A stretch of DNA of 64,000 bases from Pyxicephalus adspersus (taxonomy: Eukaryota; Chordata; Amphibia; Anura; Pyxicephalidae): the NCBI RefSeq assembly GCF_032062135.1, contig NC_092860.1, forward strand, positions 129,674,860-129,738,859. The letters are read 5' to 3'. The position numbers were made by a program, and so were the translations under genes. Within the stretch, counting starts at the first letter, position 1. Each line of letters opens with the position of its first letter. This document shows, one piece after another, positions 10,851-22,432 of the stretch. Below the pieces are notes generated by a model. The model was given only the letters and a program-made list of their open reading frames with translations, made no database searches and had not been told where the DNA came from.

Positions 10851-12612
10851 ATTACACTGGTCATCAAACATTTTCTTGCCAAGAATAAAGTCATTTTAGG
10901 TTATGTTTGATGCGCAAATTCCAAATAGGGTTTTGGTTTTGCTAGATTGGCTCTAATTTTTTAAATATTGACCTCAATATTAACCTCATAGAAATGAAAT
11001 ATGAAAATTAAGCAAAATTAAACTAAATATGCCTACGTATACAAAATTAAACTTTTGAAATACCTAATGTCAATTTTCAGTATATTTACAGATACAGATC
11101 TAATCACTAAGAAGTCATTGAAAAACTCTGTTTGCAGGCTGATGATCAGGACAATCACGTTGAAGGCTCCAGTAGTAGTCCGCCATCATGTGTCTATCCC
11201 ATCTGCCCTGATATCTTTCTTCCATCACCTTTATATCTTGATGAAACCTCTCCCCTTGTTCGTCACTGAAATCGCCAAGGTTTTCTGGAAATTTTTGCAA
11301 ATCGCTATGGAGTAGCACATAATAGCTTATAGTAGCACCCAAATTTTTAAAGTTTAAGAGCAGGTTTTGTACCAGTTCTTCATAATTTTGTTCTTTATGG
11401 TTACCCAAGAAGTTCTTGACAACCATGACATAGCTGTGCCAGGCTGAAGCTTCAGTATCAGTCATGTAACTTGTGAAATTTGAATCATTTATCAGTTTCC
11501 AAATCTAGGGTCCATCAAAGATTCCTGCTTTTAATTTTTCAGTAATCGGTCCATGGAAGAATCTACAAATGTATTTGAAGCATGCACCATTGTTGTTCAG
11601 AGCTCTAACAAATTGCATCATTATTCCAAACTTTATGTGTAGTGGAGGGAGAATGATTTTTTCTTTGTCAACCGTTGGCTCATTAATGATGTTCGCTGCA
11701 CCTTTTCATGTTTTTCCTTGGAGGCCATGTCACTTTTTTACAGTGATCCTGCTTTGCTCTATTATTCCACAAGCAAATGAAACATTGGGACTTTGTGTAT
11801 CCACTTTGCTGTCCAAGTGGGAAGTTCACATATGGGCCATTGGTTTTCATGATAGCAAAGCTTTTCTAAGACAATTTTGATATGTTCATATTCTTCTTTA
11901 AGTTTTCTTGATTGACCAATTGTAATTGATGCATAGCAGTTGCCTACATGCAGTGAAACAGATTTCAAAACTTTGAGTGGAGCTGTCTATGAAAAGTGGC
12001 CAGTCTTCTGCTTGGTATTTTTGTACTCCCATATGGGCTAGTAGTCCAGGTATGTTACAACAGTACACAAAGTCTCCATCTTCACTGAAATATGGAAGAA
12101 GTGTCACCTCTCTTGTCCTATAAACCATTATTTTAACTTCCGGTCCCAGACAGTTCTTTTCTTTTAGCCTGGATGCTAAAAGTTCAGATGCTTGTTTTGA
12201 CAGACTTAGGTCACGTATTAAATCATTGAGCTCTTCTTGGGAGAACTGCTGGTTTGATGAAACACTTCCTTCATATTCACTTCCACTGCTAACTCCTGGA
12301 TTACACTCCAAACCCTGTATATCCTCCATGTCGGATACAGGAATATCAGGGAGTGTACTGAACACTGGTATGGGAACATCAGCACCATGTGGCACAGGTC
12401 ATCTTGCTGATTCCAAATCAGGATACTCCCACTTGTTTTCTTGTAATGATTGAAACGTTTGAAAATAATTGTCTAATCCTATTCCTGTATCACAAGAACT
12501 AGAGCCAATTCAATGAAACCGATGTCATTTCTGGATTCAGCAGACCTAAAATACACTAAGAATTTTAAAAAATCATTGGCAAGTGAATTTTTTTTTTGTT
12601 GAGCTGTGTAAT
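10851..12612 (-). mobile_element. DNA transposon of unassigned type, 5-bp TSD CAAAT
   Basis: The ends are ATTACACTGG (10851) and GCTGTGTAAT (ending 12612), flanked on both sides by CAAAT (10846-10850 and 12613-12617). Inward, imperfect inverted repeats run about 100 bp. The left arm reads CTTGCCAAG..., ATTTTAGGT at about 10893-10901, and ATTGGCTCT at 10946-10954. The right arm, read on the minus strand, has CTTGCCAATG, ATTTTAGGT and ATTGGCTCT in the same order (12501-12590). Between them the minus strand carries a broken coding region. This architecture (paired ends, target duplication, single coding region) is that of a cut-and-paste DNA transposon. Transib also makes 5-bp duplications but its CACWATG ends do not match. 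Confidence 0.75.
11090..12455 (-). pseudogene. Decayed transposon protein of unclassified family
   Basis: Read 12455 to 11090 on the minus strand in at least four frame segments. The first (12395-11898) has a Ser/Glu-rich N-terminus, then FSQEELNDLIRDLSLSKQAS, SRLKEKN and YCCNIPGLLAHMG, and an aspartate in PLFIDSS. The second (11968-11762) has EYEHIKIVLEKL and HENQWPIC. The third frame gives GQQSGYTKSQCFICLWNNRA, with a CxxC pair. The next gives IILPPLHIKFGIM, an in-frame TAG where GPQIW is expected, and a C-terminal segment (11465-11115) with WHSYVMVVKNFLGNH, PENLGDFSDEQGERFHQDI and MEERYQGRWDRHMMADY. I recall close relatives as multicopy uncharacterised proteins in arthropod and vertebrate genomes. 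A DDE-type reading (D of FIDSS, D of a GDLK motif lost here by a deletion after WPIC, E of GERFHQD) is inference. Confidence 0.8.
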
Positions 12613-12684
12613 CAAATGAAAATGAACCTTAATGTGAACATTTGCTTTGCTTTTGGAAAATCCGTGTAAGCAAATGGTTCATTT

Positions 12685-13042
12685 TTAAGTGAACCTGTGG
12701 GAAAACTACAAACATCTTTTTGAATTAAAATTTGAAAACTGTAAGGCCATTGAGGCAGGGTGAGTTTAAATTTTGGCATTAGGCAGGTACTTTTTAGATA
12801 AAAGGACGGGTGGTGTCTCCTCTGCTGTCAAAATTTGCTGAGCTGTGCACGTGCCCCTTGCTCGCCTTGTGTGTGCCAGGTCTGAAATACCTCCCCCACA
12901 CCTACAAGTGTGTGCTGGCTTCCTGGCCTGACCAATCAGGATGGCCGAAGATTAGACTGCATGGGAAAAGAAGAGAAAAGATGGAGGTACTCAAAACAGA
13001 ACAGGGACAGGTGAGTATCCCAAAGGTTTAATTCTGATTTAA
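12685..13042. mobile_element. Kolobok-like MITE (TTAA), decayed
   Basis: Bounded by TTAA at 12685-12688 (followed by GTGAACCTGTGGGAAAA) and TTAA at 13039-13042 (preceded on the minus strand by ATCAGAATTAAACC). These ends resemble the TTAA-AGNRGAMCTAAA pattern of the other copies (27200, 35274, 48294, 54036) but with more change. Near the right end, GGGACAGGTGAGTAT (GTGAGT at 13011-13016) is shared with the copy at 35274-35620. No coding content; the frame at 12810-13031 is chance. Confidence 0.5.
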
Positions 13043-13404
13043 GTTGCTGAGAAACCAACTAGAGATTTCAATATTAGATTGGGTGACTGGTGTGTAGCAA
13101 ATATTGGTGTTGAACCAGGGCTCTACATAAATTCCATTGTCAATCACATGCACAGTGCTAAAACATTACAGGCCTGTGCTATTGAGCATGTATAGTGGCC
13201 CATCTTATATCTACACTTCTTGGTGAACCTATTCGTTATTCTTAATTTATTTACTGCTCCCATTACTTTAAACAGTATTAGTCCATTTTTTAGTCTGGGG
13301 ATCTAAATATCCTTAATTTAGGTTTTATTATACAGTATAGAACTGAGTCTGGTTAGGCATTTGATACTTTTAGGGTCTAAGTGTCAAAGTAGATAGGTTG
13401 CTAC
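13043..13404. other. AT-rich non-coding stretch, nothing recognised
   Basis: No gene or repeat that I can support. Confidence 0.55.
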
Positions 13405-13407
13405 TTT

Positions 13408-13631
13408 AGCCCTGATTTATTAAACCTCTCCAAGGCTGCAAAAGATACACTTTCATCGGTGAAGCTTGGTTATCCAGCAAACCTGGAATGGATCTTGTCC
13501 AGGATTCAAAATGTTTGCTAGAAAATACCAAATACCTTGGAAGCAATCCGTTCCAGGTATGCTGGACAACCCAGCTTTACCGATGAAAGCGTATCCTCTC
13601 CAGCCTTGGAGAGCTTTAATAAATCAGGCCC
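13408..13631. mobile_element. Harbinger-like MITE, copy 2 (3-bp TSD TTT)
   Basis: Same family as 1898-2076. The left terminus is AGCCCTGATTTATTAAACC (two changes from the consensus GGGCC start) and the right terminus is GCTTTAATAAATCAGGCCC. TTT flanks both sides (13405-13407 and 13632-13634). Subterminal blocks GATACACTTTCATCGGTGAA and CTTTACCGATGAAAGCGTAT face each other, so the inverted symmetry extends about 60 bp inward. Confidence 0.78.
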
Positions 13632-13902
13632 TTTCTTTGCCTCAATGTCATACTACTGATTTTCAGTGAGAAACTACTTCTTAACAAACTTAACAAGTGC
13701 CCATCAGAAGTTCTCTGTATGACCATTGATTTGGCCTCCAGGAATTACAGCTGCTTGTGCAATCATCCTCAGGAGTCTCTATCCTGCTGCAGGTCTCCCT
13801 TGTAAGTATCTCTGCTATACTTTTGTATACAACTCATATCAATAGAAGGAAAAAAGGAAAAAGGGAATTTATAGGCAACATTTCCAGGGCATCTTCATTA
13901 AC

Positions 13903-14454
13903 CAACAGTTTGTAATTAAAACATATATCTTTATTATAACTTAATTAAAATTTCCTAATTACATGGATTATCCCTACACATTATTACCCAATATTTGCAA
14001 TAAAAACAGACACATAACTCCAAGGATTTCATAGGTCTAGCTTTCTTCTTCAGGAGAAATAGGTTCTGATATTCACCAATTTTTGAAGACTCCCCTCAAA
14101 TATATGTAGGCTATGGAACAGAAGCGACAAGACAACAGGGGGTACGACATCACCATCCACCTTGGTATTTTTAGTTCAAATGAGCTTGTTTCTCCTTTTT
14201 TAGGGGGGATATCTAATATCCCAAGTTCAACTCATTCACAGGTGTCCATTAGTCCAACTTACACTTACCTTATAATTATATTTCCAGGGTTTGTTAAAAA
14301 ATTAACAAGAGACCCACACCGCACCCTGATAAAAACAATCCTATTCAGTATGTGAAAACAGCAATCTCATCTCAGAACTCCCAGACCCGATGTCGATATA
14401 AAATTTGTTTTAAATTAATTTATATTAAAGATCTGTTTTAATTACAAACTGTTG
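13903..14454. mobile_element. MITE-like element with about 50-bp inverted termini
   Basis: The left arm starts CAACAGTTTGTAATTAAAAC (13903) and the right arm ends with its complement at 14454. The arms stay paired for about 50 bp with small gaps (ATCTTTATTATAA facing TTATATTAAAGAT). I could not find a convincing target duplication. The interior contains TTCTTCTTCAGGAGAAATAG, a motif type also seen near 25607, 30740 and 40335. No open frame of note. Superfamily unassigned. Confidence 0.55.
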
Positions 14455-15153
14455 CTTGCAATAGAATGCTATGTGTACAACCCTACCAAAACTCCTGCTT
14501 TAAATTTTAGGGATTTTAGGTTAAAGTGTAACTCGGTTCATTTTTTTTTTCTTCTGGTTTTTCATACAGTGTGACAAACATCAAGCTGTTGTTCCAAGGT
14601 ATTTCTGTTTTGGGGAGATTGCCCTGCCTCTGTTAGATATTTGTTGTTATCTATTTATCCATTGAGAAAAAGTCTTCTTGCTGTAAAAGTGGGACACGTA
14701 GTGATAAATGTTAAAAACGGAGAAACTTCAAATTATCCTGAGATGTTAATAAAACCAGACTGTAGTACAACACTTTCTTGGTCTTGGATGAGAGGGAAGT
14801 TGGAAAAAGGATAAAACATCCTGCATCTTTTACTTTTTGTGTATTCTGTCTGCCTATTCGGCAAATGTTATGTTGCTTGTCAAAAAATAATTGGGCAGTG
14901 TCCAATGGAGAAACCAACAAAAAGCACTTTTTTATGAAAGTAGTAAAGGATCAGAATTCTATTTAAGTTGTTATTACTATTTTTGTCTTCCTATTCCTAT
15001 GACAACTTCTCACTGATTTCTTGTCCTACCGCTACAGGGGTGAAATCCCCTGCCCCTTCACTGAAAAAAAAGAAATGAAGCTTGACAAGTGTTTATGCTT
15101 CCTAAGTTTTGAAACAAAAAAAATTCTTAAACTTGGTAGATTTTTTTGCCATG
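14455..15153. other. AT-rich non-coding stretch, nothing recognised
   Basis: Short frames on both strands at 14711-14966 overlap each other and look like chance. No other signal. Confidence 0.55.
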
Positions 15154-15161
15154 TCATAGCA

Positions 15162-15517
15162 CACTTTTTGGACGTCATGGACCACTAGATGTATGGACTC
15201 CAGACTGTGCATGTGCAGGGAGCTGTGTGTCACTCAAAGAGGAAGAAACCTCGCCCAGAGTGACATCATGATGCCAGAACTCACCCCTCCCCCACTCTCC
15301 CATCGCAGGCTCAGGCTTGTTATGGGAGAGTGGGTGGGTTGTGTCCCGAGACACAACTCGCCCACCACCCTGAGCCTACGATGCATACATAATCTGAGCA
15401 GAGCTAGCTGGTGTGCACCTGAAGCGGGGTCCTTCTCGGGACCTCATTGGGGGGTGCACCGGGCAGAGCCACGGACCACCAAAATGTGGTCCGCAGACCA
15501 CAAGTTGTGGACCACTG
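15162..15517. mobile_element. GC-rich hAT-like MITE
   Basis: Element of 356 bp, far richer in GC than its surroundings. It is flanked by TCATAGCA (15154-15161) and CCATAGCA (15518-15525), an 8-bp duplication with one mismatch. The right end read inward is CAGTGGTCCACAAC and the left end is CACTTTTTGGACGTCATGG, a weak inverted pair. Inside, CATCGCAGGCTCAGG and CCTGAGCCTACGATG face each other around CTCCCCCACTCTCCC and GGGAGAGTGGGTGGG repeats, so the element can fold. The 119-residue frame (15193-15552) crosses the right boundary and is a chance frame. hAT is favoured by the 8-bp duplication and the CACTG end. Confidence 0.6.
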
Positions 15518-15580
15518 CCATAGCACATCACATTTCTCTAATAGTAGTATGATATCTATTTACTAGCAAGCTTCAAAGCA

Positions 15581-15705
15581 TAAAGCTATGTATACACATT
15601 AGATAATTGTCACCCAAGATAAATAGTTAAAATTTCGTCTTAAGTGAAAAGCTGGCGTGTGTACAGTGATCCAATGCCATGGTGGATTAATGAACAACTG
15701 ATCTG
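15581..15705. mobile_element. Partial CGTACACAC-family element
   Basis: It opens TAAAGCTATGTATACACATT and about 60 bp later shows GCGTGTGTACAGTGATCC. The same terminal module opens the copy at 58713-59040. Only this one end seems present; the remainder is lost or too diverged to see. Confidence 0.5.
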
Positions 15706-17162
15706 GAACAACCACTGTGCACTATTATTGGGTCTAGAAGAGAGCAAGGTCTCAAAACAACAGAAGAAGTTGTTAAATTAGATAGACCAAAGGTCAGGGC
15801 AGGCTGCATACAAATGATGTCAAAAATAATGTCAGAGTGAAGGCCAAGGGGACAGGAGACAGGAGCACAAGGACACAGGAACTGGAGCCTTGACTCGGAC
15901 AAACTATTGCACAGCACAGGGTGTAGCACATAACTTAAAGAGAATCATAAGTCTCAATTGAGTTTTGCTGCTGATCTGTGACAGGTTTCCTTTTTTATTT
16001 CCAACATTTTGCAACCTGTTTGGACCTGGAAATGTGCATCACAAAGGTGGAGAATAAATGTAGTGGGAGAAAAAGGGGAAAGTTGTATTTCTTCTAAATG
16101 AGATATATCTAACCGCTTTTTTGCTTCAGTTGATTTTCTTTATAAGAATGTTTCAATGGAACATTACCATTTAAATGTTGCACTTAGGATCTTACAACTA
16201 CAAAGCTTGTCTACAACTAGCTAGTAACTGTTAGCTTTAAGCCAGTAAATGCACATTTACACTTAAGCTACCCAGATGGTTTTGACAGAATGCATATGTT
16301 AAAGGCATCCTTGCAAAAAAGGAAAAAAGTCAGCAATTTAACAACTGTCGATTTCACAAGTACAACAAAATACTGGATAGTTTAGAAATTGGCAGTGCTC
16401 TGTACTTAAAGTTTAGGAGAAAGACTGGCAACATAATAAAAATGTGTTAATGTGAAAAGTAGATTCAAAAAAGTAAAAACAACTGTCCCCTTTGTTGACA
16501 AGTACAACAAAAAAGGATTATGGTCTTCTCTGTTAAATATTTGACAAATAAACTGGCACTGTACAGTATGGTTTGTAGAATGAATTTCCACTTCTTCCAA
16601 ACTTAACTTAACTTAATAACAATTCTTGCTAAATACTGATTTGCATAACACTGCTATAAAAATGTCCAGTGTTACCCTAACCCATGGTTATACCAAGCAT
16701 ACATTATCCATTAAAACAGCCCTATGATACTTGCTACTTTGTTTTTTGAAACATATGGTTTTGAGCAACACCATCCATTTGATTATTGCGATCATGTTTA
16801 AATTGTGGTGAAATTACGATAAAAGGAGAACAATAGTAAGAGAATATTGGAGTCATTAAAATATGTACATTGTAGGCATGTCACGTAATCTGCAAAAATT
16901 CCTGAGAACAGAGGTGACATCTTTTTATAGACTTTACCCTTAAGTTGTCCATTTTGCATTTTAATTTAATCAGCTTGTGCTTCCATAATTCTTTCAGGCT
17001 TTTGCAAGGGATGTATGCAACAAAAGTCCAAAGAATCATCGATAGCATGTATATTTAACTAAGTAGCAAAGAAAATGAATCTGAAAACAAACCAATAGAA
17101 AACTACAGTATATATTTACAGACCATATACTGATCACAACATAAACACATAATAAAGTGTAA

Positions 17163-17164
<2 letters not shown>
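15706..17164. other. AT-rich non-coding stretch, nothing recognised
   Basis: No supported gene or transposon. Small frames at 15687-15929 and 16406-16600 (both minus strand) have no family signature. Confidence 0.6.

Positions 17165-17165
<1 letters not shown>

Positions 17166-17203
<38 letters not shown>
17166..17203. repeat. (TA)n microsatellite
   Basis: Uninterrupted TA tract of about 38 bp; it produces the Ile-Tyr run of the overlapping minus-strand frame, which is therefore not a gene. Confidence 0.95.
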
Positions 17204-17205
<2 letters not shown>

Positions 17206-19780
17206 TTGTTAGTAATTTCTGTTGAGAATCTTGTTGTCAGAATGCATTCCAATGTTCTAAAGAGAACATTGATTGCCCCAAGTGATCTTGAAGCTACAAT
17301 GAAGCCAATGTTGAATAATAATAAGATATTTGTGAGCATTAGTGAAGTACAGTAAATACCCAAGTGATTGAGTTGATGACAGGTATGCGCCGAAAGGATG
17401 AAAGATCAATCACAGTCAAAGAATTGTCTCACAAAGCAAAATACAATTGGTTTGCTTTTAAAATGATCAGAGGGAAATATATATGAGGAATATGTGCAAC
17501 ACTTAAAGGGGAAGGTAAAAAAAACAAAAACTGCTTACTTAATATTTGACTCCAGCAGCAGCTTTTCTATGCTTTGTCAAATCTCTCTTGACAACTGGTC
17601 CTCCGAGCACAACAAAATATCCTAAATATTTCATGTTTACACCCTAATGTGGTTTGCTGAGTTATCTTTCCAGCAAACAAAATAATATCTTCAATATAAG
17701 GCATGCAATTGTGTCTACTAAAAACCTAAACTATGGAAGCTGTGCCCAAACAAAGTAAAAGCAGTTGTGCCTGTAGGTTCATTAAATCCGATCTTTCCCT
17801 ACGTTATTGACTGACTTTGGCAAGTAGCCATCTTGGTAGAGGCAGTGCTTTTCTCCCTCATAATCATAGGTGGGGAATATACAAAAAGTACCAGGGGGTG
17901 GAAAAAACAACAGATCCACTACATGGATGGAATAGGAGCAGAAATATCTTTCTCTGCTTTTCCTGCAGCAAGGAAAACAATGAGCAAGCACAATAAACAA
18001 CACCAAATCTCACTTTTTAATCTAATATTGATAGTAGTCAAAGTCACAATGCCCTAGTAGATGCACAGTAGATATAAAGACTTTAAGGCAGAGGAGTACC
18101 TAGTCACAGGTAAGAATTTTGGGTAAATGGTTGTTGGAATGAGGTCCTGCCTCTCAACATTGGCTCCAAAATTTAGAGGGGTCATGGGGCCTGATATGGA
18201 CAGGAGAAGGTGCACACACTGACTTCTCTTTCCTTTCCTTGGCCAGCAAGGTTCCATTTAAGGAATGGATGCTAATGAGCTAAATTATTTTCTCAAAAGT
18301 TTTCACTTGGCACTCCAAGATTCCCAAAGGTCGATTGTTTTGGTGACAATACTATGCTGTCAGCTTTTCATTTAATTAAAAAACTTGATGATTGCCTAAA
18401 AATATGTTTTTTTCCAACTATACTTTACTATAGTATATACTATACTAAACTATACAACTATATTAACTTTGAAATATGAAAACCTTCATGCTATAAAAAA
18501 AGTCACTTAGGATAATGTATTCCCAGTTTCCCTGGAATCCCTTCAACAATTTGGTGATAATACCATGTTCAGGGGAAAAATGGTTGCCAATAACTTCAAT
18601 CTGGTTTCCTAAAATATGTTATTTTCACAAAAATGTCAGCAAAAATGCATATCCTTATTTTGGTGATTACTATGTTAAACAATAGCAGTGCCTATGGGTG
18701 GATTTCCTTGACTGGAACCTGCAAACACTGAATCTTTGGTGATCAAATCAACAACTTCTTCTGGAAAAAACTCTTTTTTTAATATTAATTATTTTAACTG
18801 GCCCTTGGCTTGTTTACAATGTTGTGGCAATGTGAAAATAAAACTATATAAGACTATGAGTAGTATTTCTATACCAGGTAAAGTAAACTCTTTGTTTCTG
18901 CTAACCTATCTCGTAAAAAAAACAGGCAATAATCGCTTTTTCACATCAGGTTAAGCTTAAGGTAAAGTTTGAAATGTTACCTCTTGGTCCAAGTAAAAAT
19001 CTAGGAGATGCAGTAATTACTCCACTAAGGGTTCACATAAGAAAATGAATATTTCATTTAAAACCCTCTACTTATGTGACATGAATCCTACAGAGTGTAT
19101 AATTGCAATATATGAAAGAAGATATCAGTTGCTAAGCATTCTGGTAATACTTTATATGAATGTGTCAGCAGAAAGAAGAATGGGTTAGGATACCATAACA
19201 CATCAAATATGCAGCTAAGAATAGTATAGACAGGAGACTGTGATTGAGAGATGTAATACAGCTGGTTGTTGAATTTCCAAAAACTTGTATATTCTGCATT
19301 CAGACAGGGATATCTGTGCCTTTTACATTTGCAAGGGATAAGCAGAGAAAATCTACATAGGTAAAACTCTACTTGAAGGTGTCCAATTCAACAGTAACAA
19401 CTTTTTGTTCAGATTCCATGCAGAAATGCAATTTCAATTTGCATTGAATTTTATTAGAATCCCAATGATTCACTTAACAATAGGTTTTTTTTACTAGTCA
19501 GTTGGTACTATACCATTTATTTATTACCAGATGGTTGGTATTGAATTTGACATTGACCAACCAATTCTACCCATTGTCTACTTTATTAAAATAATTTTAA
19601 ATTTTTACAGCCTTTGATTACTTGCTGCAGACCCTTATCAAATGTTAGATTACAGAACCAACTCATATATCTCAACAGCAATGAAAATATCAAGCACATT
19701 GCTTGTCATAGTAGAACTAAAATTGGGATCCAGATTGGATGATTTGGATAGAGCAGGAACTAAACATTGCTCAAAATCTA
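17204..19780. other. AT-rich non-coding stretch, nothing recognised
   Basis: About 2.5 kb with no transposon ends, coding segment or RNA gene that I can support. Overlapping opposite-strand frames near 17782-18057 carry no conserved motif. Confidence 0.6.
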
Positions 19781-19781
19781 A

Positions 19782-20470
19782 ATGGGTCTAATATTTATCA
19801 AAAATTATTCATTTGGAGCAGATTTGATTCATTCGATTAAATTTGATGCAGTAAAAGTAAAAAATTCACACACCCATATATTAATGTATATATATATATA
19901 TACAATCATGGGAAAAATAAAGTACATGCTTTTTCAATTTGAAGGTTTTTTTGTATCAGAATATTTATCATAATGATAAATCATGATGTCTTAAAGCAGG
20001 TTCTAAACCTGAGGTGTAAAACAAGACACAGCAGATTCCATCATGCCATTTCAATTTTATTCATTATAAATTAAACTAAAATGAAGAAGCCATGTGTGAA
20101 AATAAAGTACTCATGATTCACTAGCTTGTAGAACAAACTTTAGTAGCAATAACTTTAAGTATATCAGTATTAAGTGTATCATCACCCCTCCACCACCACA
20201 CTTCAGATATTATATGAGGTGTTTGTGTTGATTTTGGTTTTTGCCAAATGTGGTGTTGTGCATTATAACCAATTCTTTCTACTTTGATCTCATCTGTCTG
20301 AAGAAATTTGTTCCTAGAAATTTGTTTAGATGAAACTTTGCAGACCTAAGTTGTGCTGCCATGTACTTTTTAGGAAAATAAGAGGCTTTATTTTGCTAAC
20401 CCTTTGAAAAATTTTGTTTATTTTTTGTCTTGAATGTATACCACTTGTAAAAGATTAAAAAAATATATTA
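19782..20470 (-). pseudogene. Tc1-like transposase relic, minus strand
   Basis: Read on the minus strand, 20375 to 20180 retains the middle of a Tc1-type transposase: an N-rich QTDEIKVERIGYNAQHHIW segment, matching the usual WTDE.K.E.FG.NA...VW region around a catalytic Asp, then QKPKSTQ and a WWWRGDD remnant of the HGGGG(V)M motif. The remaining coding length is destroyed by stops and indels. AT-rich flank sequence with AAAATAAAGTACATGC (near 19916) facing AAAATAAAGTACTCATGAT (near 20100) suggests the element's end lies close to 19884-19901, a TA tract. At 19782-19860 the start resembles the GGGTCTA-ended MITE at 20886. Confidence 0.6.
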
Positions 20471-20627
20471 ATAATACTAATGATATACAGGCCAAACGCT
20501 GAACTGCAACCTTGTTTCCAGTTTATCCTTAATTTATACAATTTATATATAGAGTATCTCCTCGGACGGTATATTTTAAAATTGCATTACATGTATATAT
20601 ATATTGTCACCATAGTAGACAGAATAG

Positions 20628-20630
<3 letters not shown>

Positions 20631-20683
<53 letters not shown>
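20631..20683. repeat. (TA)n microsatellite
   Basis: Uninterrupted TA tract of roughly 53 bp, the longest of the three TA arrays in the window. It explains the Ile-Tyr-rich minus-strand frame over it. Confidence 0.95.
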
Positions 20684-20687
<4 letters not shown>

Positions 20688-20884
20688 TCACCATGTACAA
20701 CACTACATTTGTGTATCTTTAGCTTTAAAATTAATATTATTTGTTTTATATAGCAAAATTGTATTTTAGTCTGATTTAATTGAATACATATTTCCACAGC
20801 GCTAAAAAATCCTTTTCCTAAAATGATATTTTAATTGCCTGCTTCTATCTGTATCTCATTTGCCCTCTATCCTCAAAAGACTAA

Positions 20885-21104
20885 GGGGTCTATTTATAAA
20901 TATTTATTTGATTAGATTCACCAAAAGTTTATGCAAAATTTACACATTTTACACTTTGGATTTAATTAAAAATTGTCTGAATCAACCTTGCTCATACTGT
21001 CATATATTTTTCATGTATTGATTCATACATTTTCCAATGAAATTCATTGTGAAGCTTTTGTAAATTTGGGTAAAAGTTAGGTGAAAATAATTTTAAATGG
21101 ACCC
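20885..21104. mobile_element. Small MITE with GGGTCTATTTA ends, TSD TAA
   Basis: The left end GGGGTCTATTTATAAA and the right end TTTTAAATGGACCC are inverted relatives. The subterminal segments AGATTCACC and GGTGAAAAT also face each other. TAA is present on both sides (20882-20884 and 21105-21107), the typical 3-bp Harbinger-type duplication. About 220 bp, non-coding. Confidence 0.55.
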
Positions 21105-21107
21105 TAA

Positions 21108-21928
21108 GTAAAAGCTCTCTTGCAGATAAGTAAACCACATGGGGATATATTTATTTATGAGAAGATCATCTTTCCTAGCCCAATAAACAGCAATCTGCAA
21201 TGTTGCAGCAGTATATACTGATTTTACCAACTTGACCATGGAGTGAAACAAAGTTAGCACAGCACAGACTTAGAAACCTTTCTGAAAATACGACATTTCA
21301 CATGCAAGTTTTCTAGTGTCTATTTGCATAATATTATGCTTTAAATAAGAAAACAACTATACAGCATGGCAATTTGTAACAAACACCCTTAGATATTATT
21401 ATATAACCAAGCTCACATTAAATTATAACCACTTCTGTTTTCTGTTAAATATTTTGTAGCATTTTGCTCATTTATTTGCACTTCTTAAAAACTTGAGCCT
21501 GTTGGATAAATTAAACAATTGTTTTATATGAAAAGAATATCAATGTCAATGAAATCATACAACAATCTAAATCATGGTTATTTATTATTTTGTTTGTCAA
21601 ATGTATAGCAGGTCACAAAAATATCAATATCTATACAATTCTCAACTAACCCCCAGCATGACCAAAACTACAACATACTAAATTCTCTAGTTTAGATTTA
21701 CAGATTTACATTCCCTCTTGTTAAAGAAAACGTTTAGTGAGGAACATGGCAGCTGTCATTGCTAATAGTTCACAAGGGCTTTTCACACAGGAAGCAAGCA
21801 GTATTCAATCAAACACGGGCTAATATTTGGCTTCTGGGTAAATTACATTTTAGAGCTCCTAAAAGGACACAACCGGCAGCCCACTCATTAAAATACAAGT
21901 GCGGTGAATGGATATCGCAATATTTATA
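21108..21928. other. AT-rich non-coding stretch, nothing recognised
   Basis: No supported feature. Confidence 0.55.
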
Positions 21929-21930
21929 GT

Positions 21931-22432
21931 CAGGGCTTTTTTTTCATTGAGCTCACCGGAATTGAGTTCTGCAACCTTTTCTCGACTGGTTTTCCAAGTC
22001 TGTAAAGTCTGTGAAGGGGAAGCAGGCTGTGCATGCGTGCTTCAATACTGGACGGTGGCTGAGCAGCCTAAGTGCTTGGGAAGTGTCATCACGTGCAGCG
22101 TGACCAGTGACAACATTTGAGGGGGGCCGGTTGTTTAAACTTGCCTGACCATTTCCTGCTGACACAGTGATTCAGAGCATTCTGCTCACAGTGCAGTGAC
22201 ACAGTACATGCCAGCTGGGCTGCCGAAAAGGAAAAGGAGAATTACAACTGTAAAGGCCTCATAAAAGCTGTCCTTACTCTCTTTACCTCACATACCTCTG
22301 TATGGAGTGCTCTCTGGGGGGAAAGGTCTGGCACAGTATCTGGAGGGGAGGGGGGGAGACGGACAGTGTCTGGACTCTAGAGGATTAACAAGATGTGAGT
22401 TCCGGGACCTGTTTTTTTTTTTTACAAAAAAG
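21931..22432. mobile_element. Possible GC-rich MITE (CAGGGCTTTTTTT end)
   Basis: The left edge CAGGGCTTTTTTTTC is followed by TGAGCTCACCGGAATTGAG, and the right part has GTGAGTTCCGGGACCTG followed by a T-run and AAAAAAGC. The GAGTTC/CCGG motifs face each other as weak inverted termini. The interior is distinctly GC-rich for this window (for example 22300-22360, G-rich). A CAG start and T-rich termini are compatible with hAT. I found no clear target duplication, so the boundaries are tentative. Confidence 0.4.

Noticed and set aside
11055..11315. Plus-strand frames at 11055, 11569 and 12226
   Set aside because: Shadows antisense to the decayed minus-strand transposase-like coding region.
15193..15552. 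119-residue plus-strand frame
   Set aside because: Runs through the hAT-like MITE and its target duplication; composition follows the hairpin DNA.
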